Of a stretch of 23,691 nucleotides of DNA, positions 1 to 7,955 are shown one piece after another. The number at the start of each line of letters is the position of its first letter. Positions within the stretch are counted from its first letter, which is position 1. Under the pieces are notes generated by a model. That model ran no database searches and was not told the DNA's origin. It saw only the letters and a program-made list of their open reading frames with translations. Location of the stretch: the NCBI GenBank assembly GCA_944390995.1, contig CALXSA010000018.1, positions 1 through 23,691 on the forward strand, in the 5' to 3' direction. The DNA comes from an uncultured Clostridia bacterium (lineage in GTDB: Bacteria; Bacillota_A; Clostridia; TANB77; CAG-508). The translations under genes were made by a program, and so were the position numbers.

Positions 1-37
1 GAAAAAGACTAACAGGGCAAAAAGGTTAGTCTTTTTC
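1..37. terminator. Intrinsic terminator, first of a tandem pair
   Basis: A perfect 13-bp inverted repeat (GAAAAAGACTAAC at 1-13, GTTAGTCTTTTTC at 25-37) encloses an 11-nt loop that begins AGGGCAA. The stem carries an A-tract on one side and a T-tract on the other, so it can work in either direction. It would end transcription entering from the left and back up termination of the minus-strand dacF gene. Confidence 0.75.
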
Positions 38-43
38 CATTAT

Positions 44-76
44 AAAAGACTAGGAGGGCAAATCCTAGTCTTTTTC
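44..76. terminator. Intrinsic terminator, second of a tandem pair
   Basis: A perfect 12-bp stem (AAAAGACTAGGA at 44-55, TCCTAGTCTTTT at 63-74) has a 7-nt loop GGGCAAA and a T-run on the plus strand. It repeats the first hairpin: the GACTA core and GGGCAA loop are the same, but the upper stem pairs have changed on both sides. It probably also ends dacF transcription on the minus strand. Confidence 0.75.
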
Positions 77-191
77 TAGCTTATTGCCGAAAGGCTATTT
101 TAATATACAATAATTTATTAAATTCTTCAATAAGATTTGGGTATTTTCTCAAAATCATTTTAACTGTTGCAAAACTTGTAACAGTTCCATT

Positions 192-1379
192 TTAAAATTC
201 TGCCTTACCCACAATCTCCAACATCTGCATAAAATAGTCCATCATTCCCTTTTTAGCAATTTCTTCTTTGTTACATATATTTAAGACATCTATAGTTTCC
301 CCATTTACCAAAACCTTCATATTGCCTATAACTTGGTCTTCTGCAACAGGCGCTTCTAAGTAGAAAATGCTACTAAATTCTACATCTACATTATCCTTCT
401 CATGCTTCATTACTGCCATATTTTCGAATTCTGGCTCCTCTAAATACAATTCCACATGTTCTCGCATGCCTTTATTCACATATATTCTACCCTCGTTTAT
501 ATTCAGCCATTGCTCAAACTTTTCTTCCACTATCTCCTTTATATTTATAACCTCATAATTTTTACTTGCATATTCAATTAGCTTAATAGTATCTGCTGTT
601 CTAATTTTCGTTGTGTCCGCGCCAATAATCACAGTAATAATATCCAGTTCTCCCCTTTTGCAAGCAGTTACCAAGCATCTCCCAGCCCCATTTGTGAAAC
701 CTGTTTTTACGCCATATACCCCAGATATGCTCCCTAGCAACTGATTAGTATTATTAATAGCCTTTGGATATCCATTTATATTAATCGTTGTAAGTTTAGT
801 AGAAACTATTTCTCTAAACTTATCTATTTTTAAAGCATAATCAGCCATCTTCGCAAGCTCATATGCTGTAGTGAAGTGGCCTTCATTATCTAACCCATGA
901 GGCACAACAAAATGCGAATTCGTAAGCCCCATTTCCTTTGCTTTCTCATTCATCATATTTGCAAACCCTTCTATGCTGCCTCCCACATGTATTGCAAGCG
1001 CCACCGCAGCATCATTTCCAGAGCGTAGCATTAGACCGTATAGCAAATCATTTACTGTTATTTTGTCATTCTTTTTTAAGCCTAATCTCGAGCCACCTAT
1101 TCCAGCAGCTTTTGCATTTATTGTTACTGTTTCTGTTAAATCTGCATTCTCTAAAACAACAATTGCTGTCATTATCTTAGTTGTAGATGCCATTGGTGTT
1201 TGCTTCTCTCCATTCTTCTCGTACAATATTTGTCCAGAAGCCCTATCATAAATTAATGCTATTCTGGAATTTGTTTCCAATTCTTCAGCATCACTATTTG
1301 CCTCAACTGCCTTTGTAAAACTCAGAATTACCGCTAATACTAGCATAACACCAATAAGCTTACATCCAATTTTCCTCAT
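192..1379 (-). CDS. dacF: D-alanyl-D-alanine carboxypeptidase (DacF-type penicillin-binding protein, peptidase S11)
   Basis: The 395-residue product begins with a signal peptide or membrane anchor (hydrophobic about residues 8-25, then VEAN). It carries all three penicillin-binding active-site motifs of family S11: STTK at 65-68 with the acylated serine, SGN at 120-122 and KTG at 225-227. The C-terminal third (about 280-385) fits the beta-rich PBP5 C-terminal domain. Family members trim the terminal D-Ala from peptidoglycan stem peptides outside the membrane, which limits cross-linking. DacF and related forms are also used during sporulation in Bacillus. The start is an ATG with AGAAGGTGAG just upstream. 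That binding site lies inside a hairpin (see 1382-1439), so translation may be controlled. The gene follows the hypothetical gene 1463-2797 on the same strand and is probably co-transcribed with it. The choice of dacF over dacA/dacB is by resemblance only. Confidence 0.88.
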   Translation of the reverse strand: MRKIGCKLIGVMLVLAVILSFTKAVEANSDAEELETNSRIALIYDRASGQILYEKNGEKQTPMASTTKIMTAIVVLENADLTETVTINAKAAGIGGSRLGLKKNDKITVNDLLYGLMLRSGNDAAVALAIHVGGSIEGFANMMNEKAKEMGLTNSHFVVPHGLDNEGHFTTAYELAKMADYALKIDKFREIVSTKLTTININGYPKAINNTNQLLGSISGVYGVKTGFTNGAGRCLVTACKRGELDIITVIIGADTTKIRTADTIKLIEYASKNYEVINIKEIVEEKFEQWLNINEGRIYVNKGMREHVELYLEEPEFENMAVMKHEKDNVDVEFSSIFYLEAPVAEDQVIGNMKVLVNGETIDVLNICNKEEIAKKGMMDYFMQMLEIVGKAEF

Positions 1380-1381
1380 AA

Positions 1382-1439
1382 AAAACTCACCTTCTACATT
1401 ATATTTTTAGAAAGTGAGTTTTATTCACTTACTTTTCAT
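1382..1439 (-). promoter_or_regulatory. Candidate attenuator leader before dacF, with a 4-codon ORF and competing hairpins
   Basis: Read on the minus strand, a strong Shine-Dalgarno (AAAGGAGGG) lies just after the stop of the upstream gene. It is followed 11 nt later by ATG AAA AGT AAG TGA (1439-1425), a possible MKSK leader peptide. The end of this mini-ORF (AAGTGA, 1430-1425) can pair with TCACTT (1417-1412). The overlapping segment AAAACTCAC (1422-1414) can instead pair perfectly over 9 bp with GTGAGTTTT (1390-1382). That second hairpin contains the dacF Shine-Dalgarno and runs into a T6 tract directly before the dacF ATG. The pairings are mutually exclusive, as in attenuators. The regulatory role is inferred. 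Confidence 0.45.
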
Positions 1440-1462
1440 AAATAACTATTCCCTCCTTTCCT

Positions 1463-2797
1463 CTACAAATCTCTGGTTGGGGCACCGTACTCCTCAGCAT
1501 ACTCGTCATGAATATTATCTATAATCTCATCTGGCGTTTTTCCAGTTCCCTCATTGTATCTCTTTGTAAAGTCCTCTGGCGAAACGTGGTCTTTTTCCGC
1601 CTCTTTTCTAAGTGTAGTCTTAGTTCCATCCTCCAAAACAATAATATCGTCTGGAGTAAGCATATCGTTCGACGCTGTATCATCGATATTTCGCATTCTA
1701 GTTTCCCCATCTCTTGCTAGCTCTGGCTTTGCTCTATCAATCTCATCCTCCATATTAGTATTTTTGCTCTTATCCATAAACTCCCTAACATTTCTAGTAG
1801 TAGACTTAATATTCTTTGTCTCAATTGGTGCTGATATATATCTAGTTTCCTTATCCTCACTAAGCTCAGCTCTAACATAGTCAACTTCAAGTATTCCATA
1901 CTGCCCTACTTTAACAGAAAGTAGCTCCTCCTGCCCATTCATAGCATTTCTGCCATTAATTCTTACCATTCCTGCAACTTGTTCTTCTTCCACAACGCTT
2001 CCATCTCTGCTGTTTATCGATGTTACAGTCTGACCAGTTGTTGTCCCTTGAGTATTTTCTAAGCTATCAATAGTTTGAATCTGTCCATTTTTGTCAATTC
2101 CTACAAATGAAAACCTTCCACTCTGTCCTTTTGCAGCATCAGAATAAACCACTCCAACCTTCACAATACCCTTTTGTTTAATCTCTGGTATCATATCAGC
2201 CAAAGTCTCTGTTTGAGTAACCTTAACATTTGGGTCTAACTCCTGCTTGTTTGTTATCTTCTCAAATGCCACAGTCTGGTCTGTTTGAAGTTCTGAATAC
2301 GAGTTAATATTTTTGCTATCAACAACCTTGGAAATTTCTTCCAATTTTTTCTTGTTTTCCTCAATCGATAGCTCCTCACCATTTAATACCAAATCATCCT
2401 TGCCCAATTCTTCTGGCAACTCAAACTCAGCATTCTCTAAGCCCAAAGTATCAAAATAGTTCTCATCTATCTCCTTCAAGCTTTCTATATATGAAGGTTC
2501 AAACTGAACCTTTCCCGTCTCGTCTACTAAAGCTATTAAATTCGAATCTTCATCATATATCTCGTAGACTATTCTTTCCTTTTGGTCGTCTCGCTCTTGT
2601 TTTTTCTTTTTGCCTTCTTTATACTTTAACTTTACAATATATACGTCCTCTATTCCAAGCTCTGTATTTTTAAACTTAAAGTCGCGGTAGTAGCCAATGT
2701 TGTCAATTTCTTGTTCGTTTTTTTCTAATCTTTCTCCAATTGCACTTTTTATTTTTAGCATGTTACCAATTACTTCTTGTCTCTTTTTATCCTTCAT
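1463..2797 (-). CDS. Hypothetical acidic soluble protein, possibly linked to the T4SS
   Basis: I do not recognise this protein. From the chosen start it has 444 residues and is highly charged, with no signal peptide or membrane segment, so it is probably cytoplasmic. Residues about 1-90 are mixed-charge and lysine-rich. About 195-330 reads as beta-strand-rich (VKVGVVYSD, RFSFVGIDKNGQIQTID, VKVGQYGILEVDYV). The last 120 residues are hydrophilic and probably flexible, ending in APTRDL. An in-frame TTG at 2803 gives a slightly longer frame. I prefer the ATG at 2797 because the Shine-Dalgarno GGAG at 2807-2810 then sits 9 nt away, against 3 nt for the TTG. It has its own extended -10 promoter (2826-2834) and leads into dacF. 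The T4SS genes lie just beyond it on the same strand, so it could be a substrate, chaperone or accessory factor, but nothing in the sequence proves this. Confidence 0.75.
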   Translation of the reverse strand: MKDKKRQEVIGNMLKIKSAIGERLEKNEQEIDNIGYYRDFKFKNTELGIEDVYIVKLKYKEGKKKKQERDDQKERIVYEIYDEDSNLIALVDETGKVQFEPSYIESLKEIDENYFDTLGLENAEFELPEELGKDDLVLNGEELSIEENKKKLEEISKVVDSKNINSYSELQTDQTVAFEKITNKQELDPNVKVTQTETLADMIPEIKQKGIVKVGVVYSDAAKGQSGRFSFVGIDKNGQIQTIDSLENTQGTTTGQTVTSINSRDGSVVEEEQVAGMVRINGRNAMNGQEELLSVKVGQYGILEVDYVRAELSEDKETRYISAPIETKNIKSTTRNVREFMDKSKNTNMEDEIDRAKPELARDGETRMRNIDDTASNDMLTPDDIIVLEDGTKTTLRKEAEKDHVSPEDFTKRYNEGTGKTPDEIIDNIHDEYAEEYGAPTRDL

Positions 2798-2825
2798 TTT
2801 CAATCACTCCAATTCTTACAATTAC

Positions 2826-2834
2826 ATTATATCA
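2826..2834 (-). promoter_or_regulatory. Extended -10 promoter for the 1463-2797 gene
   Basis: The minus strand reads TGATATAAT (2834-2826), a consensus -10 preceded by the TGn extension. No good -35 is seen at the usual spacing, as is common with extended -10 promoters. Transcription would start near 2819, giving a leader of about 20 nt that contains the GGAG binding site. Confidence 0.6.
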
Positions 2835-2903
2835 TTTATTTCGCAAAATTTCATTATAAATGGGAAAATAATTTTATGAATATACTTACTCATGCTGACA
2901 GGT

Positions 2904-2937
2904 TTCGACAAATTGCGCCGACAGAATATGCTATAAT
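2904..2937 (+). promoter_or_regulatory. Extended -10 promoter with an overlapping Spo0A-box-like site, for the small gene at 3009
   Basis: TGCTATAAT at 2929-2937 is a consensus extended -10 with no clear -35. TTCGACA at 2904-2910 is the exact reverse complement of the Bacillus Spo0A box core TGTCGAA. It sits about 22 bp upstream of the -10, where a bound regulator could contact RNA polymerase. Assignment to Spo0A is inferred from the motif alone, and a 7-bp match can occur by chance. Confidence 0.45.
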
Positions 2938-3008
2938 ATACTAAAATATAGCAATCGCACATGGAACTCCCATATTTTCCCTGTGTGATTAAAAAGAAGG
3001 TGTTGCCT

Positions 3009-3185
3009 ATGGAAGAAGAATTCAAAAGAGCAATACAAAAGATGAAAGAATTAGACAGAATAGTTTCAGTTAAAGAGTGGAACAAAATTGCAATGAAAGA
3101 AAACTTACTAGGTACCACAAGCTTAAAATTTATTGCACAAAAGAGTTTTAACAAGATACAACTTGAAGCAAGAGGGACAAAATAG
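3009..3185 (+). CDS. Small conserved-looking protein of unknown function (58 aa)
   Basis: The 58-residue product is charged, soluble and predicted mostly helical (MEEEFKRAIQKMKELDRIVS, then VKEWNKIAMKENLLGTTSLK). The spacing of hydrophobic residues suggests two or three helices, perhaps a small winged-helix or helix-turn-helix fold, but no family is claimed. A longer in-frame ATG exists at 2961. I chose 3009 because AGAAGGTG lies 6 nt upstream and the 2961 start has no binding site. It is divergent from the 1463-2797 gene and convergent with the T4SS block. Its last five codons form the left arm of a very stable hairpin (3162-3201), and the stop codon overlaps the loop. Confidence 0.65.
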   Translation: MEEEFKRAIQKMKELDRIVSVKEWNKIAMKENLLGTTSLKFIAQKSFNKIQLEARGTK

Positions 3186-3201
3186 TCTCTCTTGCTTCAA
3201 G
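3162..3201 (+). terminator. Strong hairpin spanning the stop codon of the 58-aa gene
   Basis: CTTGAAGCAAGAG (3162-3174) pairs perfectly with CTCTTGCTTCAAG (3189-3201). The stem extends inward through a G-U and GAC/GTC pairs to about 17 bp around a 6-nt AAAATA loop. There is no T-tract on either side, so it is not a classical intrinsic terminator. It may be an mRNA 3'-end barrier or a transcript-protecting element. Confidence 0.5.
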
Positions 3202-3296
3202 CTTATAAGGATATAGAATTTTATATTTTTGAGTAAGTTTTTTCAGTAATTTTATTACGGCTATTTATGCCTTCTAAGAAATTTTGCTTCTATTTG

Positions 3297-4625
3297 TTAT
3301 ACATTAAATGACATTACGAAATTTGTTCCGTCTGTTAATTTTACAATGAAGTTTTTAGTAATTGCTTGGCTGCTCGCGTCGTTCTTGTCTTTTATAGTTA
3401 CTGTATAAATATGAAGGTCTCCGCTGTTTTGGTAATTTGTGACTTCTATGTTGTTTTGGTCATACAACAATTCATCCATATATGTTTCAAAAGCTTCTAT
3501 TGTTGCAAAATTATTTTGCTTAAATGTCTCGTCTAATTTGCTATAAATAAAGTTATAATCTCCCATCTTCATTGCCTCTGTTACTTTATTTATATTAAGT
3601 AGGCCTTTGTCTGCATCACTAGAGCTACTGTATGTTTCTGTAAATTGTGGTAAATCAACTGTATACGTGTCTAACAATACTGAATAGTCCATTACATCTC
3701 TTTCATTAAATACATAGTAGTTACCATATTGGTCTATACCTACATATTGAGTATAGTCATCAAAATTGTTAGTTTGATATTGTTGTAGTGTAATAGTTAA
3801 TATTGTATCTCTATTTTCTGTTATATATTCTGTAAAGCCTGCCAAGTCTGTAAATCTTTTCTCTCTATATTCTGCATCTAAGCGGTTAAATGCTGCCTCT
3901 GGGTTACTTAACATCATCTTCTTAAATGTATCTAAATAGTCGTTACTTACATATTGCTCATTAGCGGTTATATAATCAACTGTATTATCCGCATTTTGTT
4001 CAATCGGTTGTAACTCCTCGGTTCCTAAATCTACATTCTGTATACTATCCACTTCAGCGATAGGTTCTATAGAAAATGTACTATTATTTAAGTCTAGATT
4101 TACAATTAGATAAATATTTTGTAGTATATTGTATTGCAAGTCTGTAATATAACCACTTATTGCATATTTATATAAATTATCGCTTCCTCTATATTTCACT
4201 TCAAGTGGTACAAAAAGTGCTTTACTATCAATTTTTGTTATAAAATTGTCTATGTTATCTGTGGTAATGTTGTTTGCTTGAATATATGAAGTACTTAGTA
4301 AATTGTATATTCTTTCATTTTCGTCATAGAGCTTTGTCATTTCTCCGTCGTCATTATATCCATAGTATATAGAGTTTCTTGTATTTATTATATCAACATA
4401 TGAATATACACTCTGTTTTACTATATAAAATTTTTCCCTTGCCTCTACCTTAGACATTTTTTCTTCTTCCATTTGGTCTGTCATCTCTATTATATTTTGT
4501 TCTTCGGCATCTATCTGCGTTCCTTGTTCTGGGTGATTGCTTAAGACAATTGCAAACACTATAAGAACAACCACAAGTAAAACAGCAAATATAATTATTA
4601 ATTTTTTTATAAGACTTTTATTCAT
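3297..4625 (-). CDS. VirB8-like T4SS membrane protein with two NTF2-like domains (TcpC/Orf13-like)
   Basis: The 442-residue product has a short basic N-terminus, one membrane helix (about residues 8-28, a run of I, L, V and F) and a large extracytoplasmic part. That part reads as two repeated alpha+beta units, roughly 60-195 and 240-440, each with a helical start (for example NPEAAFNRLDAEYREKRF) and later beta strands. This fits the tandem NTF2-like fold of Gram-positive VirB8-type proteins such as TcpC, which are scaffold parts of conjugation channels. An upstream GTG at 4658 is possible. I chose the ATG at 4625 because GAGG lies 6 nt upstream and the protein then starts right before the membrane helix. 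It is the last T4SS gene, 130 nt after the wall hydrolase and separated from it by a hairpin. Family membership is inferred from layout and context. Confidence 0.7.
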   Translation of the reverse strand: MNKSLIKKLIIIFAVLLVVVLIVFAIVLSNHPEQGTQIDAEEQNIIEMTDQMEEEKMSKVEAREKFYIVKQSVYSYVDIINTRNSIYYGYNDDGEMTKLYDENERIYNLLSTSYIQANNITTDNIDNFITKIDSKALFVPLEVKYRGSDNLYKYAISGYITDLQYNILQNIYLIVNLDLNNSTFSIEPIAEVDSIQNVDLGTEELQPIEQNADNTVDYITANEQYVSNDYLDTFKKMMLSNPEAAFNRLDAEYREKRFTDLAGFTEYITENRDTILTITLQQYQTNNFDDYTQYVGIDQYGNYYVFNERDVMDYSVLLDTYTVDLPQFTETYSSSSDADKGLLNINKVTEAMKMGDYNFIYSKLDETFKQNNFATIEAFETYMDELLYDQNNIEVTNYQNSGDLHIYTVTIKDKNDASSQAITKNFIVKLTDGTNFVMSFNV

Positions 4626-4708
4626 ATATATCCTCATTCCTTCCTGCTTTCCTCTCACATATCTGCAAAAGGTATATTTACAAATTTTTCTAATTACATA
4701 TATATTCT

Positions 4709-4747
4709 AACTTACGTAATAGAATGTCTTATTCTACTACGTAAGTT
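4709..4747 (-). terminator. 17-bp intercistronic hairpin after the wall-hydrolase gene
   Basis: AACTTACGTAATAGAAT (4709-4725) pairs with ATTCTACTACGTAAGTT (4731-4747) with a single mismatch and a 5-nt loop. It lies 8 nt past the stop codon of the 1050-residue gene. No T-tract follows on either strand. It may therefore act as an mRNA processing or stability element inside the operon, or as a weak partial terminator. Confidence 0.45.
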
Positions 4748-4755
4748 TGTTTATA

Positions 4756-7700
4756 TTATCCTATAATTCTAACAATATATGCATTCCTTTGTTGGAAATA
4801 TGATATTGTTCTTGTTCTTCCGTTAAAGCCTCCACTGCTGTTTAACACCTCTGGTACACCCTTTACTTGTACATTGTTTCCAGAAACACTATATGCTATA
4901 ACAACATGGTAGTCTGACCTATATTGTATTATATCTCCTGGTTGTACTTGAGTCATATCATATATTATTTCAACTTGTATTCCCACACTATTAAAATCTT
5001 TTTGTGATAGTGCTGGGTTTGTACGAGCCCATATTTTCTCTCCGCCAGCGCATTGAGTGTATCCTGCTTGTAGCAAACATTCTTGAACATATGAACTACA
5101 AGACAATGTCCTTTTGCTGCTGTTTGCTATAGGGAATGTGTAATCATTGTAATCAGATGCACTATATGTATAATTATTAGCCACCAAGTATTGAGCTACG
5201 CTATCTGCCGCTTGTAGCAATGAGCTTACACTTCCTGAACTCATTTGTTTTCCGTGGAATTGATTATAATACTCTCTTGCCCAATATTGTCTTCTATCTA
5301 CCAAGCCATTTCCGGCAGGTCTCTCAAATGTCCAGCAGAATGCTACTGCTGCATCTTCCGGACTACTAGCATTTTCCCAATCTGACCTAGTATAGCCTTT
5401 GTTGTCAATAAAGTTATATGTTGCATACCCATTTGCGCCTTCTCCTGTCATCTCAGCTATTAAGAACTCAATTTGAGTATTTACATCAGTCCAGCTAACA
5501 CCTTTTGACGCTGCATATGCTTCTAAAGCGTCCCTTCTTTCAAAAGACCATTGTATTAAACCTATACCTTCTCCAGAGCCACCTTCTATTGCTGCCGGGT
5601 CAAATCCGCCAGATTCAACGTGTACATTTCCTAATACTCCTGCTACAGCATATTCGCTAAAGCCTACATTTCTTAAGGCAAACCATAGTTTTTCTTGTAC
5701 TGTATTTCCGAATATTCCACTTATGCCAGTTACAACGTTAAAACTGCCTGGTTCAAATATGCTTAGGTCTAATGAAGTTACACCAAAGTCTGTTCCTGTT
5801 GCCTTGTACAGCAAATACTTGGTTAAATCTACCATATCCACTGTTCGCTCGTTGTTCTCTAATATTGTAAACAGCCAGTCTGGCGCACTTGTAATATTGC
5901 TCCTTACTTCTGTATAATCACGTAGTAATGTTACAAAGTTTTCTTCTTCATCATTAGGGTCTGTCTTCTCTTTAATTACTGCTGGCGATGCCACATACTT
6001 ATTGCCTTCTACTACAGTTGAGCTTGTAATTGTGCCTCCACCAGAATATGGTTGTGTTCCTGAGCTTGTTTCAGTCCTATCATTTACTTGATATGTAAAT
6101 TCCTGCGTATATTCAACTATCCATACGTCTGCTTTTGTTAGCCTAATATCTAAAGTATTTGTTGTGTTTATTATTGTATCTTCTCTCCAGTATGAAACTT
6201 GTTCTTCTATTACTCTATCGCCTTGCTGACGACTAACAGTTTTTTCGTAATCATACCTAGTTGTGTCCGTAACTTTAGTAACATTATCATGTACAGTTAT
6301 TTCTATGACACTATCATATACTAAGCCTGCTACATCCAATGCAAAGTTTTTATCTCTGCCTGCCACTAACCATGACCATAAATAGTCAAATGGCATTGTG
6401 TACGCTCTTACAGCTTGTTGATAATTTACTAACTGTGTTGTCATTGTTGAATTTGTTACATTTACTGTTGCAACAGAAGGGTCGTTTGATTCTACTATCT
6501 GCTGAGTTTCTGACCATGTTGCAACAACCACATAGTATTTGCTTGTTCCTAGATTTAGTCCTGCTTGTCCTGATGTTCCACTTCCACCATTTACTATTGC
6601 ATTCTCAATATTGGTTTTTAGCTGTTCATAGTTTGTAGGGTGCAAGCCATCATTTGCAAACATATTATTTACACCTGCTCCGCTAGTATCCACATAGCCA
6701 GCTGATGTATCTATATACTTCACTCCTGCTTTCCCACTACAATAGCTCTCAATTTCGCTATTATATGCTGAAATGTTCTGGTTCATCTCGTTATAATTAA
6801 TGGTTGTATAGTTGCTTGTTACAGGAAGTACTCTTTGAACATAAATTGTTTTTCCTGGGTATCTACTTACCAACTCATCAATTAATTGTTTCATTTGGTT
6901 TGTTTGAGAAGTATTGTTTACACCAAGCATAACACATACTGCTTGAATATTATCTGAATCTAGAGGTAAACTGTTTATGTTTTCTAGCCAATATGAAGGG
7001 CTAACACCAACTTGTGCCATGAATGTAGCTCCTGAAATCAGTCCAGAATCTCTCAAGCCTACTGTTATTGAGTCTCCTATGAATAGAACATTACTCAACG
7101 AGCTAACTCCACTTCCTGTGTTCGCATCATTGGTAGCTTCGCTTTCTTCTTCCGTTGTGACTGTATTTCCCCCAGTCGTATTTACTGAAAAACCCTCATC
7201 TACTGTATTGGTTGTTCCCGTATCAAGAGTATTTGTTGCCTCTCCTGTATTTCCAGAGCCTGTCGTACTATTATCCGTATTAAATGCTGCTTCATTTTTT
7301 TGAATTGTAAAGTGAGTTAATGCATTTCTTCTTGCTTCTTCACTTCCAGTAGCATTATACTCTTGTACCCAGCCATTAAAAGTATCTGGGTCTGCATATA
7401 CCATTGTTACTGGATCTCCACCATCTTCCATGGCTCTTTTGAATTTTATTATACCAAATGTTTCATTAGAATTGACATCTTTGTTTACTTTGTCCCAATC
7501 TATCGGTTCGTCTGGATCTGGTCTTGTATCAGGATAGTTTGTAATAATTTCAGCATTCATTAATTCCAATAATTCTTCTGGTCCATCTAAAAATTCTTCA
7601 ATATTACTATTATTTTTTAATAATTCATCCCATATTTCTTGTGCTGTCATACTTGTAGTTATGGTACCATCTTCTGCAATATTCACATCAGAAGTATATT

Positions 7701-7908
7701 GACTTGCTGCATACGGAGTGTTTGACCAATCTCCTTCAACTCGTTCTGCATCAATAATCGTATCTAAAAAGGTCATACCGGAAAGCAGAACTATTATTGC
7801 TAGGATAATAAGTATGATAGGCAAAAGTTTTATGAGTATCACTTTTCCTACTGTTTTTAATGCTCTTTTTACTCGATATTTAATTTCTTCACTAGTATTA
7901 TTTGCCAT
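4756..7908 (-). CDS. Trifunctional T4SS cell-wall hydrolase: SGNH esterase, phage-type lysozyme, Cys/His peptidase (VirB1-like)
   Basis: The 1050-residue product has a basic N-terminus, one membrane helix (about 25-47) and a large extracellular part. A Ser/Thr/Asn/Gly-rich linker (about 210-268) leads to an SGNH/GDSL hydrolase domain (272-440): GDS at 278-280 with the nucleophile serine, GVNN at 329-332 and DGLHP with D420 and H423. A beta-rich segment (about 455-660) follows. Residues 735-888 match the phage tail lysozyme type, with E765 in NVHVESGG as probable catalytic acid. Residues 895-1050 look like an NlpC/P60- or CHAP-like amidase/peptidase with C937 (SCSSY) and H1001 (YHVVIA). Such proteins open peptidoglycan for a T4SS channel, as TcpG, PrgK and VirB1 do. 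The esterase could remove O-acetyl groups that block lysozyme. The enzyme activities are inferred from motifs. The start has only a weak upstream AAAGGG. Confidence 0.85.
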   Translation of the reverse strand: MANNTSEEIKYRVKRALKTVGKVILIKLLPIILIILAIIVLLSGMTFLDTIIDAERVEGDWSNTPYAASQYTSDVNIAEDGTITTSMTAQEIWDELLKNNSNIEEFLDGPEELLELMNAEIITNYPDTRPDPDEPIDWDKVNKDVNSNETFGIIKFKRAMEDGGDPVTMVYADPDTFNGWVQEYNATGSEEARRNALTHFTIQKNEAAFNTDNSTTGSGNTGEATNTLDTGTTNTVDEGFSVNTTGGNTVTTEEESEATNDANTGSGVSSLSNVLFIGDSITVGLRDSGLISGATFMAQVGVSPSYWLENINSLPLDSDNIQAVCVMLGVNNTSQTNQMKQLIDELVSRYPGKTIYVQRVLPVTSNYTTINYNEMNQNISAYNSEIESYCSGKAGVKYIDTSAGYVDTSGAGVNNMFANDGLHPTNYEQLKTNIENAIVNGGSGTSGQAGLNLGTSKYYVVVATWSETQQIVESNDPSVATVNVTNSTMTTQLVNYQQAVRAYTMPFDYLWSWLVAGRDKNFALDVAGLVYDSVIEITVHDNVTKVTDTTRYDYEKTVSRQQGDRVIEEQVSYWREDTIINTTNTLDIRLTKADVWIVEYTQEFTYQVNDRTETSSGTQPYSGGGTITSSTVVEGNKYVASPAVIKEKTDPNDEEENFVTLLRDYTEVRSNITSAPDWLFTILENNERTVDMVDLTKYLLYKATGTDFGVTSLDLSIFEPGSFNVVTGISGIFGNTVQEKLWFALRNVGFSEYAVAGVLGNVHVESGGFDPAAIEGGSGEGIGLIQWSFERRDALEAYAASKGVSWTDVNTQIEFLIAEMTGEGANGYATYNFIDNKGYTRSDWENASSPEDAAVAFCWTFERPAGNGLVDRRQYWAREYYNQFHGKQMSSGSVSSLLQAADSVAQYLVANNYTYSASDYNDYTFPIANSSKRTLSCSSYVQECLLQAGYTQCAGGEKIWARTNPALSQKDFNSVGIQVEIIYDMTQVQPGDIIQYRSDYHVVIAYSVSGNNVQVKGVPEVLNSSGGFNGRTRTISYFQQRNAYIVRIIG

Positions 7909-7955
7909 ATCTTAAATTCCCTTTCTATTAGTATGTATAATTTATAAAATCAAAT

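Noticed and set aside
162..186. Terminator of dacF formed by AACTGTT/AACAGTT
   Set aside because: The stem is only 7 bp and no T-tract follows on the minus strand. The tandem hairpins at 1-76 are far better candidates.
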